A DNA stretch of 64,000 nt from Natronogracilivirga saccharolytica (GCF_017921895.1 NZ_JAFIDN010000002.1:372001-436000); one strand, 5' to 3'. Shown: positions 29,321-38,135, counted from the stretch's first letter. Translations and numbers: made by a program. Notes: generated by a model not told the origin, from the letters alone.

Positions 29321-29371
29321 GGGAAAATAGCTTTCCGGGTGAAATGTATGATTCTTGAGCAAGATTATGAA

Positions 29372-29396
29372 AGTTATCTGGATGCAGATAATAACT
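29372..29396. promoter_or_regulatory. imperfect palindrome before the RND operon
   Basis: AGTTATCTG (29372-29380) and CAGATAATAACT (29385-29396) form an inverted repeat with one extra base, about 50 bases before the adaptor start. It may be a repressor site for the efflux operon. Symmetry and place are the only evidence. Confidence 0.25.
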
Positions 29397-29594
29397 CTTT
29401 TACAGCGTTGTCTTTAAAACAAGCATAAGCCTGAAATAATTTCACTTCAACGAGTTATAACAATTTCACAGGATAAGAGATAAGCTCTGAATTAACAGGG
29501 TGTAAAGGAGCGGTGGTGACATCCCCTGGCGTGAAAAATTTGCAATTCAGTGGACGGGCTGGCATTTATACGTGCTGAACATGCCGTGGCTGTC

Positions 29595-30488
29595 TCAGAA
29601 ACCCTGTTTGATGAGTTCCTGCAAGGGTCGTTTTTGCATATGCTCCCTTGGTTTAACCGGATGCATCTTCAACACAAATTGCGGGTGACCGGGAAGGTTG
29701 ATCTGCTCTCTGATCCATTTCCTGCAGCAATCGGTGCTGATTACAGGCAGCGCCATCATACCTGCATCCTCACATTGCCTGAGATGTATCATCATGTTTC
29801 CGAGCACTTCGCCTGATCGCAGCCAATTGTACCGGTTATCGGTCCTGGTGTACAGTATAAAGTACCTGTGTTTTAATTCTTCCGGAATCCCGGAACCACT
29901 GCCTGCGGTAAAAGAATTATTGAAAAAGCTGTCGGACAGTATCACTTCATCTTCATAGATGGTGTCGGAATCGGATTCTGACCGGAGCAGTAAATTCAGA
30001 CTATTTCTGAAATACTCAGTATCCAGCTTTTTGGCGCAGTTCGACCTGAAGTATTTTTCGAAACGCAGGTTTTCATCATCATTTTGAACCGTCAGCTCGG
30101 TATCCTTTTGACGGGCAATACGTGTTATATCCTGCTGGATTTTTTCGATGCAGCGTTTTTGGGAAGTTGGTGCCTGTTCAGTATCTGTAGGATCGCCGGG
30201 ACCCTTAAGCTTAATAAAAGCAACAAGGTTTTCTTCTTCGAATCTTGGAAAATAGCTTGTTTTTTGCATCCACCCTTTTTCCCGGATGGCATGGGACAAA
30301 TGTGAAATGAATGTGCCGCAACTGGCAAGCTGAAGCCGTCCGTGCGGATCAACCGGTTCAAGCTCCGGAATTTTGTTCAGATACAGCTCAATGGTGTTCC
30401 CGCATACGCGAAATCTCCACGGCTGAGAGTTCAGAACGGACGGGGCTCGGCGGGCCTGTTGTAATATATCGGTTATTACATCTTTCAT
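29595..30488 (-). CDS. Acg-like nitroreductase-fold protein
   Basis: 297 residues. The N-terminal motif ARRAPSVLNSQPWRFRV is the FMN-contacting signature of the Acg (Rv2032) and related nitroreductase-fold proteins, which are longer than ordinary nitroreductases. The mid-region is poorly conserved, and RSGEVLGNMMIHLRQCEDAG and a terminal loop complete the fold. In mycobacteria, Acg proteins sequester FMN and belong to the hypoxia/NO DosR regulon. The same link here is inference, but a heme-PAS-like kinase with a NarL-type regulator lies just 3 kb away. Own promoter likely; the next gene downstream on this strand ends about 230 bases further (28247 operon). Confidence 0.8.
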   Translation of the reverse strand: MKDVITDILQQARRAPSVLNSQPWRFRVCGNTIELYLNKIPELEPVDPHGRLQLASCGTFISHLSHAIREKGWMQKTSYFPRFEEENLVAFIKLKGPGDPTDTEQAPTSQKRCIEKIQQDITRIARQKDTELTVQNDDENLRFEKYFRSNCAKKLDTEYFRNSLNLLLRSESDSDTIYEDEVILSDSFFNNSFTAGSGSGIPEELKHRYFILYTRTDNRYNWLRSGEVLGNMMIHLRQCEDAGMMALPVISTDCCRKWIREQINLPGHPQFVLKMHPVKPREHMQKRPLQELIKQGF

Positions 30489-30652
30489 TGTATGTTGCAG
30501 ATCACATTATTTGCATCTGAAACATGTATCAGATGCAGTATAATCACTTTTTGAGTTTGGTTTCGCATAAGTTTGCGGCGATCAGCGTCACTAAAAGTAA
30601 AAAGCATTTTTTAGAAACATGTGAACCGGGCTTTTGGTTTCTGAAATTGAAG

Positions 30653-31468
30653 TCAGTGATTATCCTGCTTTGCCAGAACAATGAGATCGAAAAAGACAGT
30701 AAGGTCTTCATGAGCGCGGATCAGTCCACCAAGTGCTGTAGGCGGTTCAATGTCAAAATCATGCATGGAAATCTCTTTGTGCCCTTTTACCCGGTATCTG
30801 CCGTCCCCTTCCGAACGCCCCTGTGTAATCAGGGTGATCTTGCGATCGACACCGGCAACATTCAGTGTACCTTCAATGGTGTAAGCCCGGAAATCACCGG
30901 CAAAAAGTGAGTCAGGTTTGGACCCGTTCTCTTCGATTGGATCAGCCTTCTCAAAATCAAATGTTATGTATTCGTATTCATCTGATTTCAAAGCCTCATA
31001 CATGTCACGGTTCATGCGGGACCTGCCGCAGTCGAAACTTTCAATCGGGACTTTCAGATTGACATTCAGCCCGGGCTGATCGCCGGAACCGGCGCTTTCC
31101 CCGGAAGCGTGATTGTCCGTCCGTGAACCTTCATTGCTGTTACCGCTTCCGGCATTGCCTGCCAGATGCGCTGGTGTGGCAGCAGATGAGGTTTCGACGT
31201 AGGGTCCGCCTCCATCATGAGCCTGTCCGGCAATATCCGGGTCCTTACGCATCGTCCCGTAATTTTCCATGTAGGCCGTACCCTCTATGGACATGGCCAC
31301 ACAGTCAAAACTGTGAACGGAAGAAGACCCTTCAAGCCACAACTTACTGTCTACGTGTGTTTCGAAATAGACCTGTCCGGATACATCTTCAGAAAAGGCG
31401 AAGAACAGGAAGCATGCAGACAGTAAAAGTGACCTGGTCCACAGGGTGTGTTCGGACAAGGTACTCAT
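30653..31468 (-). CDS. YceI-like lipocalin-fold protein with low-complexity insertion
   Basis: 271 residues. A signal peptide (LLLSACFLFFAFSEDVSG) precedes a YceI-type beta-barrel: FETHVDSKLWLEGSSSVHSF at the start, RMNRDMYEALKSDEYEYITF in the middle and GHKEISMHDFDIEPP near the end. YceI proteins bind isoprenoid-type lipids in the periplasm. A Gly/Ser/Asn-rich insertion (about residues 78-135) splits the barrel and is absent from the paralog next door. Two cysteines (SFDCVAM and SFDCGRS) could pair. It lies 13 bases downstream of the other YceI gene and is surely its operon partner. Confidence 0.85.
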   Translation of the reverse strand: MSTLSEHTLWTRSLLLSACFLFFAFSEDVSGQVYFETHVDSKLWLEGSSSVHSFDCVAMSIEGTAYMENYGTMRKDPDIAGQAHDGGGPYVETSSAATPAHLAGNAGSGNSNEGSRTDNHASGESAGSGDQPGLNVNLKVPIESFDCGRSRMNRDMYEALKSDEYEYITFDFEKADPIEENGSKPDSLFAGDFRAYTIEGTLNVAGVDRKITLITQGRSEGDGRYRVKGHKEISMHDFDIEPPTALGGLIRAHEDLTVFFDLIVLAKQDNH

Positions 31469-31481
31469 AGGTCCCCGGGGA

Positions 31482-32093
31482 TTATTTTTCCAGAATCAGC
31501 TCAAATTCGATGGTCATTTCATCACGTGCGCGTACGGACCCAAGCATGGCTGTAGGAGGTTCGATACCGAAATCAGACATTTTCAGATCTTGCGAACCGC
31601 TGATAACTAGTCTGCCGTTTTCCTGTTCAGCGATTTCAACATCATGAACAATTTCGTGTGATGCTCCGGCAGCACTGATATTTCCCTTGACCGTGAGCTT
31701 ATACCCCGGATTGTCAAGTGAAGCAAGTTCTTCGGCTTCAACCAGATTGTATGTGATCTCGGGATAGTCATCCTCTTTAAGATACTCATGCATGTTTCTG
31801 TTCATACGCCGGGAGTCAGCATCAATATCACCAACCGGAATGCTGACAGTGACGCTTTCAAACCAGGAGGCTTCGGCCTCGGACCAGTCTTTACCTTCCG
31901 GGTTATTAATCGTTATTTCACCGTTGATGGTCTTCACTTCAGCATCCCAGTCGGTAACATTGGCCGATCCGTAAATGTACATATGTGATTCATCAGAGAT
32001 GGTGAATGTCTGGGCGGAAGCCTGGGTAAACTGTCCGGCTGCAAAGAAAAACAGCAGGGTGAGAAGATATGGTGTGATTCGGTTTGTAAGCAT
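31482..32093 (-). CDS. YceI-like lipocalin-fold protein
   Basis: 203 residues, close to the family norm. After a signal peptide (LLTLLFFFAAGQFTQASAQ) comes the YceI barrel: ESHMYIYGSANVTDWDAEV, RMNRNMHEYLKEDDYPEITY, and LKMSDFGIEPPTAMLGSVRA. It probably carries a hydrophobic ligand in the periplasm; the identity is unknown. It is the first gene of a two-gene operon with the longer paralog; the gap between them is 13 bases. The 332 bases upstream presumably hold the promoter. Confidence 0.9.
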   Translation of the reverse strand: MLTNRITPYLLTLLFFFAAGQFTQASAQTFTISDESHMYIYGSANVTDWDAEVKTINGEITINNPEGKDWSEAEASWFESVTVSIPVGDIDADSRRMNRNMHEYLKEDDYPEITYNLVEAEELASLDNPGYKLTVKGNISAAGASHEIVHDVEIAEQENGRLVISGSQDLKMSDFGIEPPTAMLGSVRARDEMTIEFELILEK

Positions 32094-32425
32094 AAAGAAA
32101 AAATTTATAAACAGAGCCTAAGGTAAACTCTGTCAGATTAGACGTTAATATACTTTTTAGTGTTTAAGAAACTTAATTCAAAAAACTTGATAATCGCTTC
32201 GAATTTTTTGCCGATTAATGTGTTAAATTCGTGTAGTCAGAGGAGAGCGTTTATTCCGAACTACGAAAAATCATCCGAAACTTCAGCTGATTTCCTTTGA
32301 CCACGGTAAGGAGTACCGGCAACAAGAAGTCAACTGTAATTTCTTTACTTATTCGTTATCAGGTAATAGGCTATACCCTGAATATGAGGTAGGAAATCTC
32401 CTGCGTTGTTTTGTAGTGAAAAATC
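32094..32425. other. 332-base intergenic region, no gene seen
   Basis: AT-rich stretch between the YceI operon start and the stop of the response-regulator gene, both on the minus strand. It should contain the YceI promoter near 32100-32200. No convincing ORF, hairpin with a T-run, or RNA gene was found. Confidence 0.6.
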
Positions 32426-33076
32426 CTACAACTCTTTCTCATTGACAAAATGCATGGCCTGCTGAAGCAGCGACGCCCTGTCGGGTATATTGAGCTTTTC
32501 ACTGATCCGCGATTTGTAGGTATCGACGGTTTTCGGGGAGATATTGAGGCGTTTAGCAATTTCTTTGGCCGGTTTCCCGCGGCCGATCAACCGGAATATT
32601 TCCAGTTCCCTGTCAGTAAGTCGTTCCAGCGGAGAGGCATTTTTGTTATCTGAAGCGGATGAAATTCCCATTAGCAGTTTCTGGCTTACCGCTTCACTGA
32701 GATAGAGTCCGCCATTTGCAATACGGCGTACGGCATCTACAATCTGTTCGCCGGCATGCAATTTCATGATATAACCCTGTGCTCCGGCCCTGACGGCACG
32801 TTCGGCAAACAACTCCTCCTCATGCCGGGAAACAACAAGAATGCGCAGGTCAGGATAACCGGAACGCAAATGCCGTATGAGCTCAATGCCATTCATGCCT
32901 GGCAGAGAAATATCGACAACGGCGATATCAGGCCTGGTCTCTTCGATCAGTCCGAAGGCCTCTTCAGCTGTGGACACCATGCCTGCAACCTCAAAATCAG
33001 GCTCTGTCTGAAGCGTCATCTCCATCCCTTTTTGCATCATGGGGTGGTCCTCAACCAAAACTATTTTATGACCCAT
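32426..33076 (-). CDS. NarL/FixJ-type response regulator
   Basis: 216 residues from ATG 33076, where the receiver domain begins (MGHKIVLVEDHPMMQ). The receiver domain spans residues 1-120 with the phosphoacceptor Asp55 (IAVVDISLPG), and Lys at about 105 in YIMKLHAG. The LuxR-type HTH at about 148-205 reads LTDRELEIFRLIGRGKPAKE then LNISPKTVDTYKSRI. It should bind DNA as a dimer after phosphorylation. The kinase gene ends 25 bases upstream on the same strand, so the two form a two-component operon. Confidence 0.95.
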   Translation of the reverse strand: MGHKIVLVEDHPMMQKGMEMTLQTEPDFEVAGMVSTAEEAFGLIEETRPDIAVVDISLPGMNGIELIRHLRSGYPDLRILVVSRHEEELFAERAVRAGAQGYIMKLHAGEQIVDAVRRIANGGLYLSEAVSQKLLMGISSASDNKNASPLERLTDRELEIFRLIGRGKPAKEIAKRLNISPKTVDTYKSRISEKLNIPDRASLLQQAMHFVNEKEL

Positions 33077-33101
33077 ATGATTGCCATTGAGTGATGATCG
33101 T

Positions 33102-34709
33102 TCAAGAGGTTTCCGCACCGGCACTGTCCAGACTGTAAGATGATTCCGAAGCCGGAATCTTGCAGACAATACGGGTACCGTTATCAAAGTGCTGAATGTC
33201 AAGAGTGGCGCCTATCAGCCGGGCACGAAACTGCATGATATCCAGGCCGGAACCTTTTTTGTCCTGCCAGTTTGGTGAAAAACCCTTGCCGTTATCGGAG
33301 ATGCCAAGTTCAGCAGCGTGATTGTCTGCATCGAGATCCAGCAGCACACTATCGGCAAGTCCATGCTTCACTGCATTGCTGATGGCTTCCTGGGCTATCC
33401 GGAAGAGATGTTCTACAGCGGAGTTGTCGTGAAAAACCGGGGCGTTTTTTTCCTTGAAAGTGCAGGTAACGCCAAACAGTCTTTCGGCATTTTGTGCCAG
33501 CCGTTCCAGAGAGGTGACAAGTCCCCGGACTTCAAAGTCAACCGGCAGCAGGCCGCGCGACAGGTTTCTCGCATATTGATCGGCATCTTTGATCAGACGT
33601 GTAATTTCTTCGGCCTGTTCCGCGGCTTCCGAATGCTCATTTTTCAGCCTGTTTTTCAGGCTTTGACTCATCAGCCCGATGCCGGTGAGCATCTGTCCCA
33701 GTCCGTCGTGAAGATCCTGCCCGATGCGCCTGCGCTCATGGTCACTTGTATTCAGGACTTCCTGTTCCAGGCTCCGCTGTTCCGTTATGTCCCTGACAAT
33801 CCCGGTGAAGTGCCGTTTGTTGTCGATGTGAAACTCACTGACGGCAAGATAGAGCGGGAATGTGGTACCATCCTTGCGGAGGCCGGTGACTTCACGGCTG
33901 CTGCCGATAATTCTTTTTTGTCCGGTTGATGAGTACTGCTCAATATACCGGTCATGTTCCGACCGGAACGGTTCCGGCATGAGCATGCTGACATTTTTAC
34001 CGATAACCTCATCTTCCCTGTATCCGAAAACTTCCTGTGCCGCCTTGTTAAACAATCCGATATTGCCGTTGGCATCAATAGTTATGATGCCGTCAACAGC
34101 GGTGTCCAGAATGGCTTTGGATCGTGATTCGCTCTTTTTCAGCTCCCTGTCCTTGGCATCCCTGGCAAGTTTGCCGGCCAGCATGTTCGCAATTGTTTTC
34201 AGAAAATCCTGTTCATGCTGCAGGAAGTTTTTTTTATTGCGGTCATAAACGGCAAGAACGCCGCTTGCACTATCTTCACCCGGTATGCGGGTGCTCATGG
34301 ATGACCGGAATTCGCGAAAACATTCACGATCGGGCGGATAGTATACTTCGGATTCGGAAAAGTCCGAAACCGCAATCACCCCGGAGCTGTCCATGGTAGT
34401 CTGCAGGTGTGGATTCTCGATCCAGTTGGTTGTCTCCAGCTTGTCCATTTCGCAGAAGCCGCAGGCGGAATAGAGCCTTACCTGATTGGATTCCGGAATG
34501 CGCTGCAGAACCAGGCATCCGTCCACCTGAAGGACATCCCTGACCAGCCGGCTAAGCATACCGTAAACTCTTTCATCTTCCTCATGACGCAGAAAGAAAT
34601 CTGAGAGCGTTGCAATGGTATCCTGCTGCCGGGTCAGGAACTCTGACCCGGTAAGAGATTGTCGCGAACGCTGATCCGGTATCTTGAGCTGATTATTGCA
34701 GGTCTTCAT
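33102..34709 (-). CDS. GAF-PAS sensor histidine kinase with FixL-like PAS
   Basis: 535 residues with no membrane segment, so cytoplasmic. A GAF domain (about 27-183) with a CxxC (Cys83/Cys86, SACGFCEMD) is followed by a PAS domain (197-310), a HisKA_3 dimerisation domain with His334 (QDLHDGLGQML) and an ATPase domain with the N-box EAISNAVKHG and DNGKGF. The PAS domain carries His252 in EHDRYIEQY and Arg272 twenty residues later in RIIGSSREV, the same spacing as heme-ligand His200 and gate Arg220 of FixL. Oxygen or NO sensing through heme is therefore a reasonable inference, though many non-heme PAS domains share this motif. Operon with the NarL-type regulator. Confidence 0.93.
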   Translation of the reverse strand: MKTCNNQLKIPDQRSRQSLTGSEFLTRQQDTIATLSDFFLRHEEDERVYGMLSRLVRDVLQVDGCLVLQRIPESNQVRLYSACGFCEMDKLETTNWIENPHLQTTMDSSGVIAVSDFSESEVYYPPDRECFREFRSSMSTRIPGEDSASGVLAVYDRNKKNFLQHEQDFLKTIANMLAGKLARDAKDRELKKSESRSKAILDTAVDGIITIDANGNIGLFNKAAQEVFGYREDEVIGKNVSMLMPEPFRSEHDRYIEQYSSTGQKRIIGSSREVTGLRKDGTTFPLYLAVSEFHIDNKRHFTGIVRDITEQRSLEQEVLNTSDHERRRIGQDLHDGLGQMLTGIGLMSQSLKNRLKNEHSEAAEQAEEITRLIKDADQYARNLSRGLLPVDFEVRGLVTSLERLAQNAERLFGVTCTFKEKNAPVFHDNSAVEHLFRIAQEAISNAVKHGLADSVLLDLDADNHAAELGISDNGKGFSPNWQDKKGSGLDIMQFRARLIGATLDIQHFDNGTRIVCKIPASESSYSLDSAGAETS

Positions 34710-34767
34710 AAGAGTGATATAACCGGATAATCACGTCATCCGGAAGTATTGATTCAGTAAAAGATGG

Positions 34768-34838
34768 CAATGACCGGCCGGGTTTCAGTTGCCGGCAAGC
34801 CATTACAGATCCGGACTGACGGTAACTGCCGGTCATTG
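34768..34838. repeat. 71-base nested inverted repeat upstream of the kinase gene
   Basis: CAATGACCGG (34768-34777) and CCGGTCATTG (34829-34838) are exact inverted copies. Inside, CAGTTGCCG (34786-34794) and CGGTAACTG (34820-34828) pair with one mismatch, leaving an 8-base bulge on one side and a 25-base loop. It lies in the 276-base gap between the kinase start and the MFS stop, which otherwise has no gene. It could be a leader structure, a REP-like element or a transcription terminator without a T-run. Confidence 0.5.
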
Positions 34839-34853
34839 ATTGTGCAACAGAAG

Positions 34854-34871
34854 AAGATATCATTATATCTT
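34854..34871. promoter_or_regulatory. palindrome AAGATAT-CATT-ATATCTT
   Basis: A perfect 7-base inverted repeat with a 4-base centre, between the nested repeat and the MFS gene. It could be an operator for the kinase-regulator operon, but AT-rich palindromes also occur by chance. Confidence 0.25.
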
Positions 34872-34985
34872 TAACATACTTACAACTAACGATGTGTCAG
34901 TATAATTATTTATGCCGGATTGTTCTACTGGTAACAAGGAAAAAAATGCAGCTATGCCGATGCCGGTGGTGGCCGGCATAACGTG

Positions 34986-36254
34986 TCAGTTGCGGCGTTC
35001 TGAATGTGACTTTTTCATTCCTGAAAACATCCAAATTGAGGAGGCTATAATAAGCAGTCCGGTGATGAAGATTACAAAATGCAGATCAAACATATCAGCA
35101 ATAATACCTGAAAAAATGGCTCCGAAGGCGTAACCTCCGTCCCGCCACAAGCGAAAGACGCCAACGCTTTCTGCGCGGTCCTGCGGATGTGTGAGATCGG
35201 CAATAGCGGCGAGAAAGGTTGGATAAACCATAGCCGTGCCAGTTCCAAGGAGTGCTGCCACGAGAATGAATGCCGAGTAGCTTTCAAGTACGGAAAAAAG
35301 CAGCAAACTGATTCCCTGAACCAGCATTCCGGTCCAAAGCATATGTCTGCGCCCGGTATAATCGGATAATTTGCCGGTAAAAATTTGCAGTATTCCCCAG
35401 AACGCAGGGTATACAGCTGCAATGACACCAATCTGACTTATGGATAGTCCGGAAGCCGCCAGAAACATCGGAAAAACGCCCCATGCCATGCCGTCCTTGA
35501 AGTTGGTCATCATGCCGGCTTGAGAAACAGCCATCAGACTCCGGTTGCCCCATGTGACTTCCCTGAAAAGGTTTTTCTTCTTTCGGATGCGGCTGTCATT
35601 TCCGGACTCGTAAGCGACAAATGGAGCGGTATCACGTACGATGAACAGAGACATGCCGAGTCCCGCCACAGCCAGGGCGATACCAAGGTAAAACGGATAT
35701 GGTCTCAGGCCGAATTCTGCAGCAATCCATCCCGTCAGGAAGGCAACGGCCGCCACAGCCAGATAGCCGGCAAACTCATTCAGCCCCATGGCAAGACCCC
35801 GGTCCTTTTCACCGGCCAGGTCAATTTTCATGATGACATTAGCTGACCACGCCAGTCCCTGATTGATGCCCAGCAGGACATTGGCGGCTACAACCCAGCT
35901 CCATTCGGGAGCAAACATCAGCATGAAGGGAACGGGAAGGCCAAACAACCATCCGGTCACCAGCATGTTCTTGCGCCCGAATTTCTGGGCAAAACGACCG
36001 GCAAAGTAGTTTGACAGTGCTTTGGTGATTCCGAAGACTACAATAAATGAAAAAATCGCAGATCGGGCGGCAATGCCAAAGTCAGACTCGGCAATTTCAG
36101 GCAGAATGGTGCGCTCGAGTCCGACCATGCCACCGACAAAAGCGTTGATCAGAACAAGCAGTGCAAACTGTCTCCAGTTTTTTTTCAGACCCGGTTTGTG
36201 GGTATGATCACCGGGTGATGCAGTTGAATGCAAGCGCGGTTTATGAAACGGCAA
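34986..36254 (-). CDS. major facilitator superfamily transporter
   Basis: 422 residues with twelve predicted spans. The MFS signature between TM2 and TM3 (NYFAGRFAQKFGRKNMLVTG) and its second-half copy (GKLSDYTGRRHMLWTG) are present, as is VFRLWRDGGYAFGAIFSG. The substrate is not readable. A basic N-terminal tail of about 27 residues precedes TM1. The gene is in the run of minus-strand genes with the kinase and the methyltransferase, but its gaps to both neighbours (63 and 276 bases) leave operon membership open. Confidence 0.88.
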   Translation of the reverse strand: MPFHKPRLHSTASPGDHTHKPGLKKNWRQFALLVLINAFVGGMVGLERTILPEIAESDFGIAARSAIFSFIVVFGITKALSNYFAGRFAQKFGRKNMLVTGWLFGLPVPFMLMFAPEWSWVVAANVLLGINQGLAWSANVIMKIDLAGEKDRGLAMGLNEFAGYLAVAAVAFLTGWIAAEFGLRPYPFYLGIALAVAGLGMSLFIVRDTAPFVAYESGNDSRIRKKKNLFREVTWGNRSLMAVSQAGMMTNFKDGMAWGVFPMFLAASGLSISQIGVIAAVYPAFWGILQIFTGKLSDYTGRRHMLWTGMLVQGISLLLFSVLESYSAFILVAALLGTGTAMVYPTFLAAIADLTHPQDRAESVGVFRLWRDGGYAFGAIFSGIIADMFDLHFVIFITGLLIIASSIWMFSGMKKSHSERRN

Positions 36255-36317
36255 GGCAGTGCGGGTTAAGTGTAAGAATTTGACCGGGAGCAGGAGTTGA
36301 CCCGAAAGATGTATGTC

Positions 36318-36983
36318 TCAAGTTATTCTACCCAATACACCAAAATGATAAGGTTTCAGTACTAAAGGACCTTTGAAAACCCTGAACCCCGACTTTTGAA
36401 ATTGTGATACGATATACTCCGGGGTTGGACGAATAGATAAATCGGGGCCGCGGGGTGTGGGAATGTCACTGCGCCAATGAATGATGCCGGCAAGTCCACC
36501 GGGCTTCAAAATACGCCGGGCCTCACCGAGCAGTTCTTCCGGATGTTCATGATGCATGATATTAAAAAGCATGACATAGTCGGAGACGTTATCGTGTAGT
36601 CCTGTGGATTCTGCAATTGCGTCACGTATATGTGTTTTGATGCTATCGGAAAGGTTTGTGCCGGCTGTCTGATGTATTTGTATGCTGTGATCCAGGTGTT
36701 GTTTCATTTGAGGATCAATGTCAAACGCATGCAGGGTTCCACTGATGCGCTTTGCGGCGGGTATTGTAAAGGTTCCGAATCCGAAACCGATTTCCACCAC
36801 ATGCCGAAGCTTGTAACTTACCTCCATCTCATCCAGAATTTTGTCAACATCAAAATGAGAAGACCAGTTCTGTTCATCAGGCATGCCGCTGTCTCGTACT
36901 TTCATCTGTTTTAAATATTTGGATTTATATCGCCATATGAACCGAAGGTCACGAAGTGAAATATCATGACCGAATGTGATCAT
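36318..36983 (-). CDS. class I SAM-dependent methyltransferase
   Basis: 221 residues. Rossmann-type motif I is VVEIGFGFGTFTIPAAK, the acidic residue closing strand 2 is in LHAFDIDPQM, motif IV is DYVMLFNIMHHEHPEELL, and motif V is ARRILKPGGLAGIIHW. The first 30 residues are basic and could be an unrelated extension, as a second ATG at residue 27 would also give a full domain. The methyl acceptor is unknown. It belongs to a minus-strand run of redox/stress genes; the DsrE gene starts downstream after about 30 coding-free bases on the 3' side. Confidence 0.87.
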   Translation of the reverse strand: MITFGHDISLRDLRFIWRYKSKYLKQMKVRDSGMPDEQNWSSHFDVDKILDEMEVSYKLRHVVEIGFGFGTFTIPAAKRISGTLHAFDIDPQMKQHLDHSIQIHQTAGTNLSDSIKTHIRDAIAESTGLHDNVSDYVMLFNIMHHEHPEELLGEARRILKPGGLAGIIHWRSDIPTPRGPDLSIRPTPEYIVSQFQKSGFRVFKGPLVLKPYHFGVLGRIT

Positions 36984-37013
36984 GCATCAGTGTATCTGTG
37001 ACCAGGTTGGGTT

Positions 37014-37373
37014 TCAAAATGTCATTACCTGATCGCTTTCGGCAATCCAGTTACCCAGTTCAGGCATTGTGCTCAGTTTTGCACCTTTGACAAATTTGTT
37101 TTCGGCGATGCCACGAGCCTTGGCACAGGTGCCGCAAACTCCAATTTCTGCACCTTTTGCAACTGAAAGCTTGAGCATTCGCTCGATGTTATAGTATCCT
37201 TCCGGCGTGTCCTGTCCCGCAACAGCACAGAGTGCTGCATCTGCCATCAGGAAAAGGCGTACGTGAATGTTCTCTTTGTGATCTTTAGCCAACTGGTTTG
37301 CTATACGCATGGCATTGTATGCTTTTTCAGTTCCGTAAGGAGCGTCATTGATAATGATCAGAATATTCTTCAT
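37014..37373 (-). CDS. DsrE/F-like small sulfur-handling protein
   Basis: 119 residues, the length of DsrE-fold proteins. The opening strand ILIIINDAPYGTEKAYNAMR and the Cys-bearing loop AEIGVCGTCAKARGI fit the family, where a cysteine carries sulfur or polysulfide in trimeric or hexameric complexes. Downstream of the ArsR-rhodanese gene on the same strand with 68 bases between, so a shared sulfur-trafficking or sulfide-response role is likely. Confidence 0.88.
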   Translation of the reverse strand: MKNILIIINDAPYGTEKAYNAMRIANQLAKDHKENIHVRLFLMADAALCAVAGQDTPEGYYNIERMLKLSVAKGAEIGVCGTCAKARGIAENKFVKGAKLSTMPELGNWIAESDQVMTF

Positions 37374-37441
37374 CCGTTTGGCTGATTTTGAAGTTCATAG
37401 TGATGGTGTTTATAGTGAAATGCAGGGGATTTTTGCAGATA

Positions 37442-38098
37442 CTATTCAACAGGCAGATCGTAACTCTGCCATTCGGGATAGCCGATATCCATTCGCGCGG
37501 CATCAAACCCGTGGTCCCGCAGTATGCGAACTGCATCATCCGACATGGCGCAAAGCGGGCCGCGGCAATAGGCTATGATCTTGCGGTCACGCGGAAGTTT
37601 ATCAAGATGGTCGTTTAATTCAGCGACCGGAATAGAGGCGGCATCGGCAATATGGCCGGCGTCGAACTCTTGTCTTGGCCGGACATCAAGCAGCAGCGTC
37701 TCCCGGTTTCGGATGCGTTCACGAAGCTCTTTTGCATTCACAGGTTCCAGTGCGGATGGCTGTTCGTGCAAATCCTGCATGAGTTGCCGTATCTCGGAAT
37801 TCAATGTAAAACCAAGGTCGCGAAGTCCCTTCCAGGCACTGAAAACCTGTTTGCCGGCAAGGTAGTAGTAGCTGTACTTTCCTCTCTTTTCCGCACGCAC
37901 CAGACGGACTTTTTTCAGATTCTGAAGGTGTTGCGATGTGCTGGCTATACTGCTGCCGGTTTGTTCGGATATGTATTCAACAGAAGCGGGACCCTGAGCC
38001 AGAAGCTCAAGAATCTCAAGCCGAAGCGGATGTCCCAATGCTTTGGTGAGATCAGCCAGCTCTTCGTATACCTGTTTTTTGAATGACCGGATTTGCAT
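37442..38098 (-). CDS. ArsR-type HTH fused to rhodanese domain
   Basis: 218 residues. Residues 12-95 are an ArsR winged helix (LTKALGHPLRLEILELLAQG then SIASTSQHLQNLKKVRLVRA). Residues 120-215 are a rhodanese domain with the active-site loop AYCRGPLCAMS (Cys178, with a second Cys183) and LLLDVRPRQEFDAGHIADA. Such fusions are thought to sense persulfide or sulfane sulfur through the rhodanese cysteine, in the manner of BigR/SqrR-like control. No sulfide oxidase gene is nearby, but a DsrE gene follows. The upstream box TTGATAATGATTAA (38136-38149, minus strand) suggests anaerobic regulation. Confidence 0.92.
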   Translation of the reverse strand: MQIRSFKKQVYEELADLTKALGHPLRLEILELLAQGPASVEYISEQTGSSIASTSQHLQNLKKVRLVRAEKRGKYSYYYLAGKQVFSAWKGLRDLGFTLNSEIRQLMQDLHEQPSALEPVNAKELRERIRNRETLLLDVRPRQEFDAGHIADAASIPVAELNDHLDKLPRDRKIIAYCRGPLCAMSDDAVRILRDHGFDAARMDIGYPEWQSYDLPVE

Positions 38099-38135
38099 GG
38101 TTGTGATTTTTTATTCCAGGTTGACAATGAGCAAG

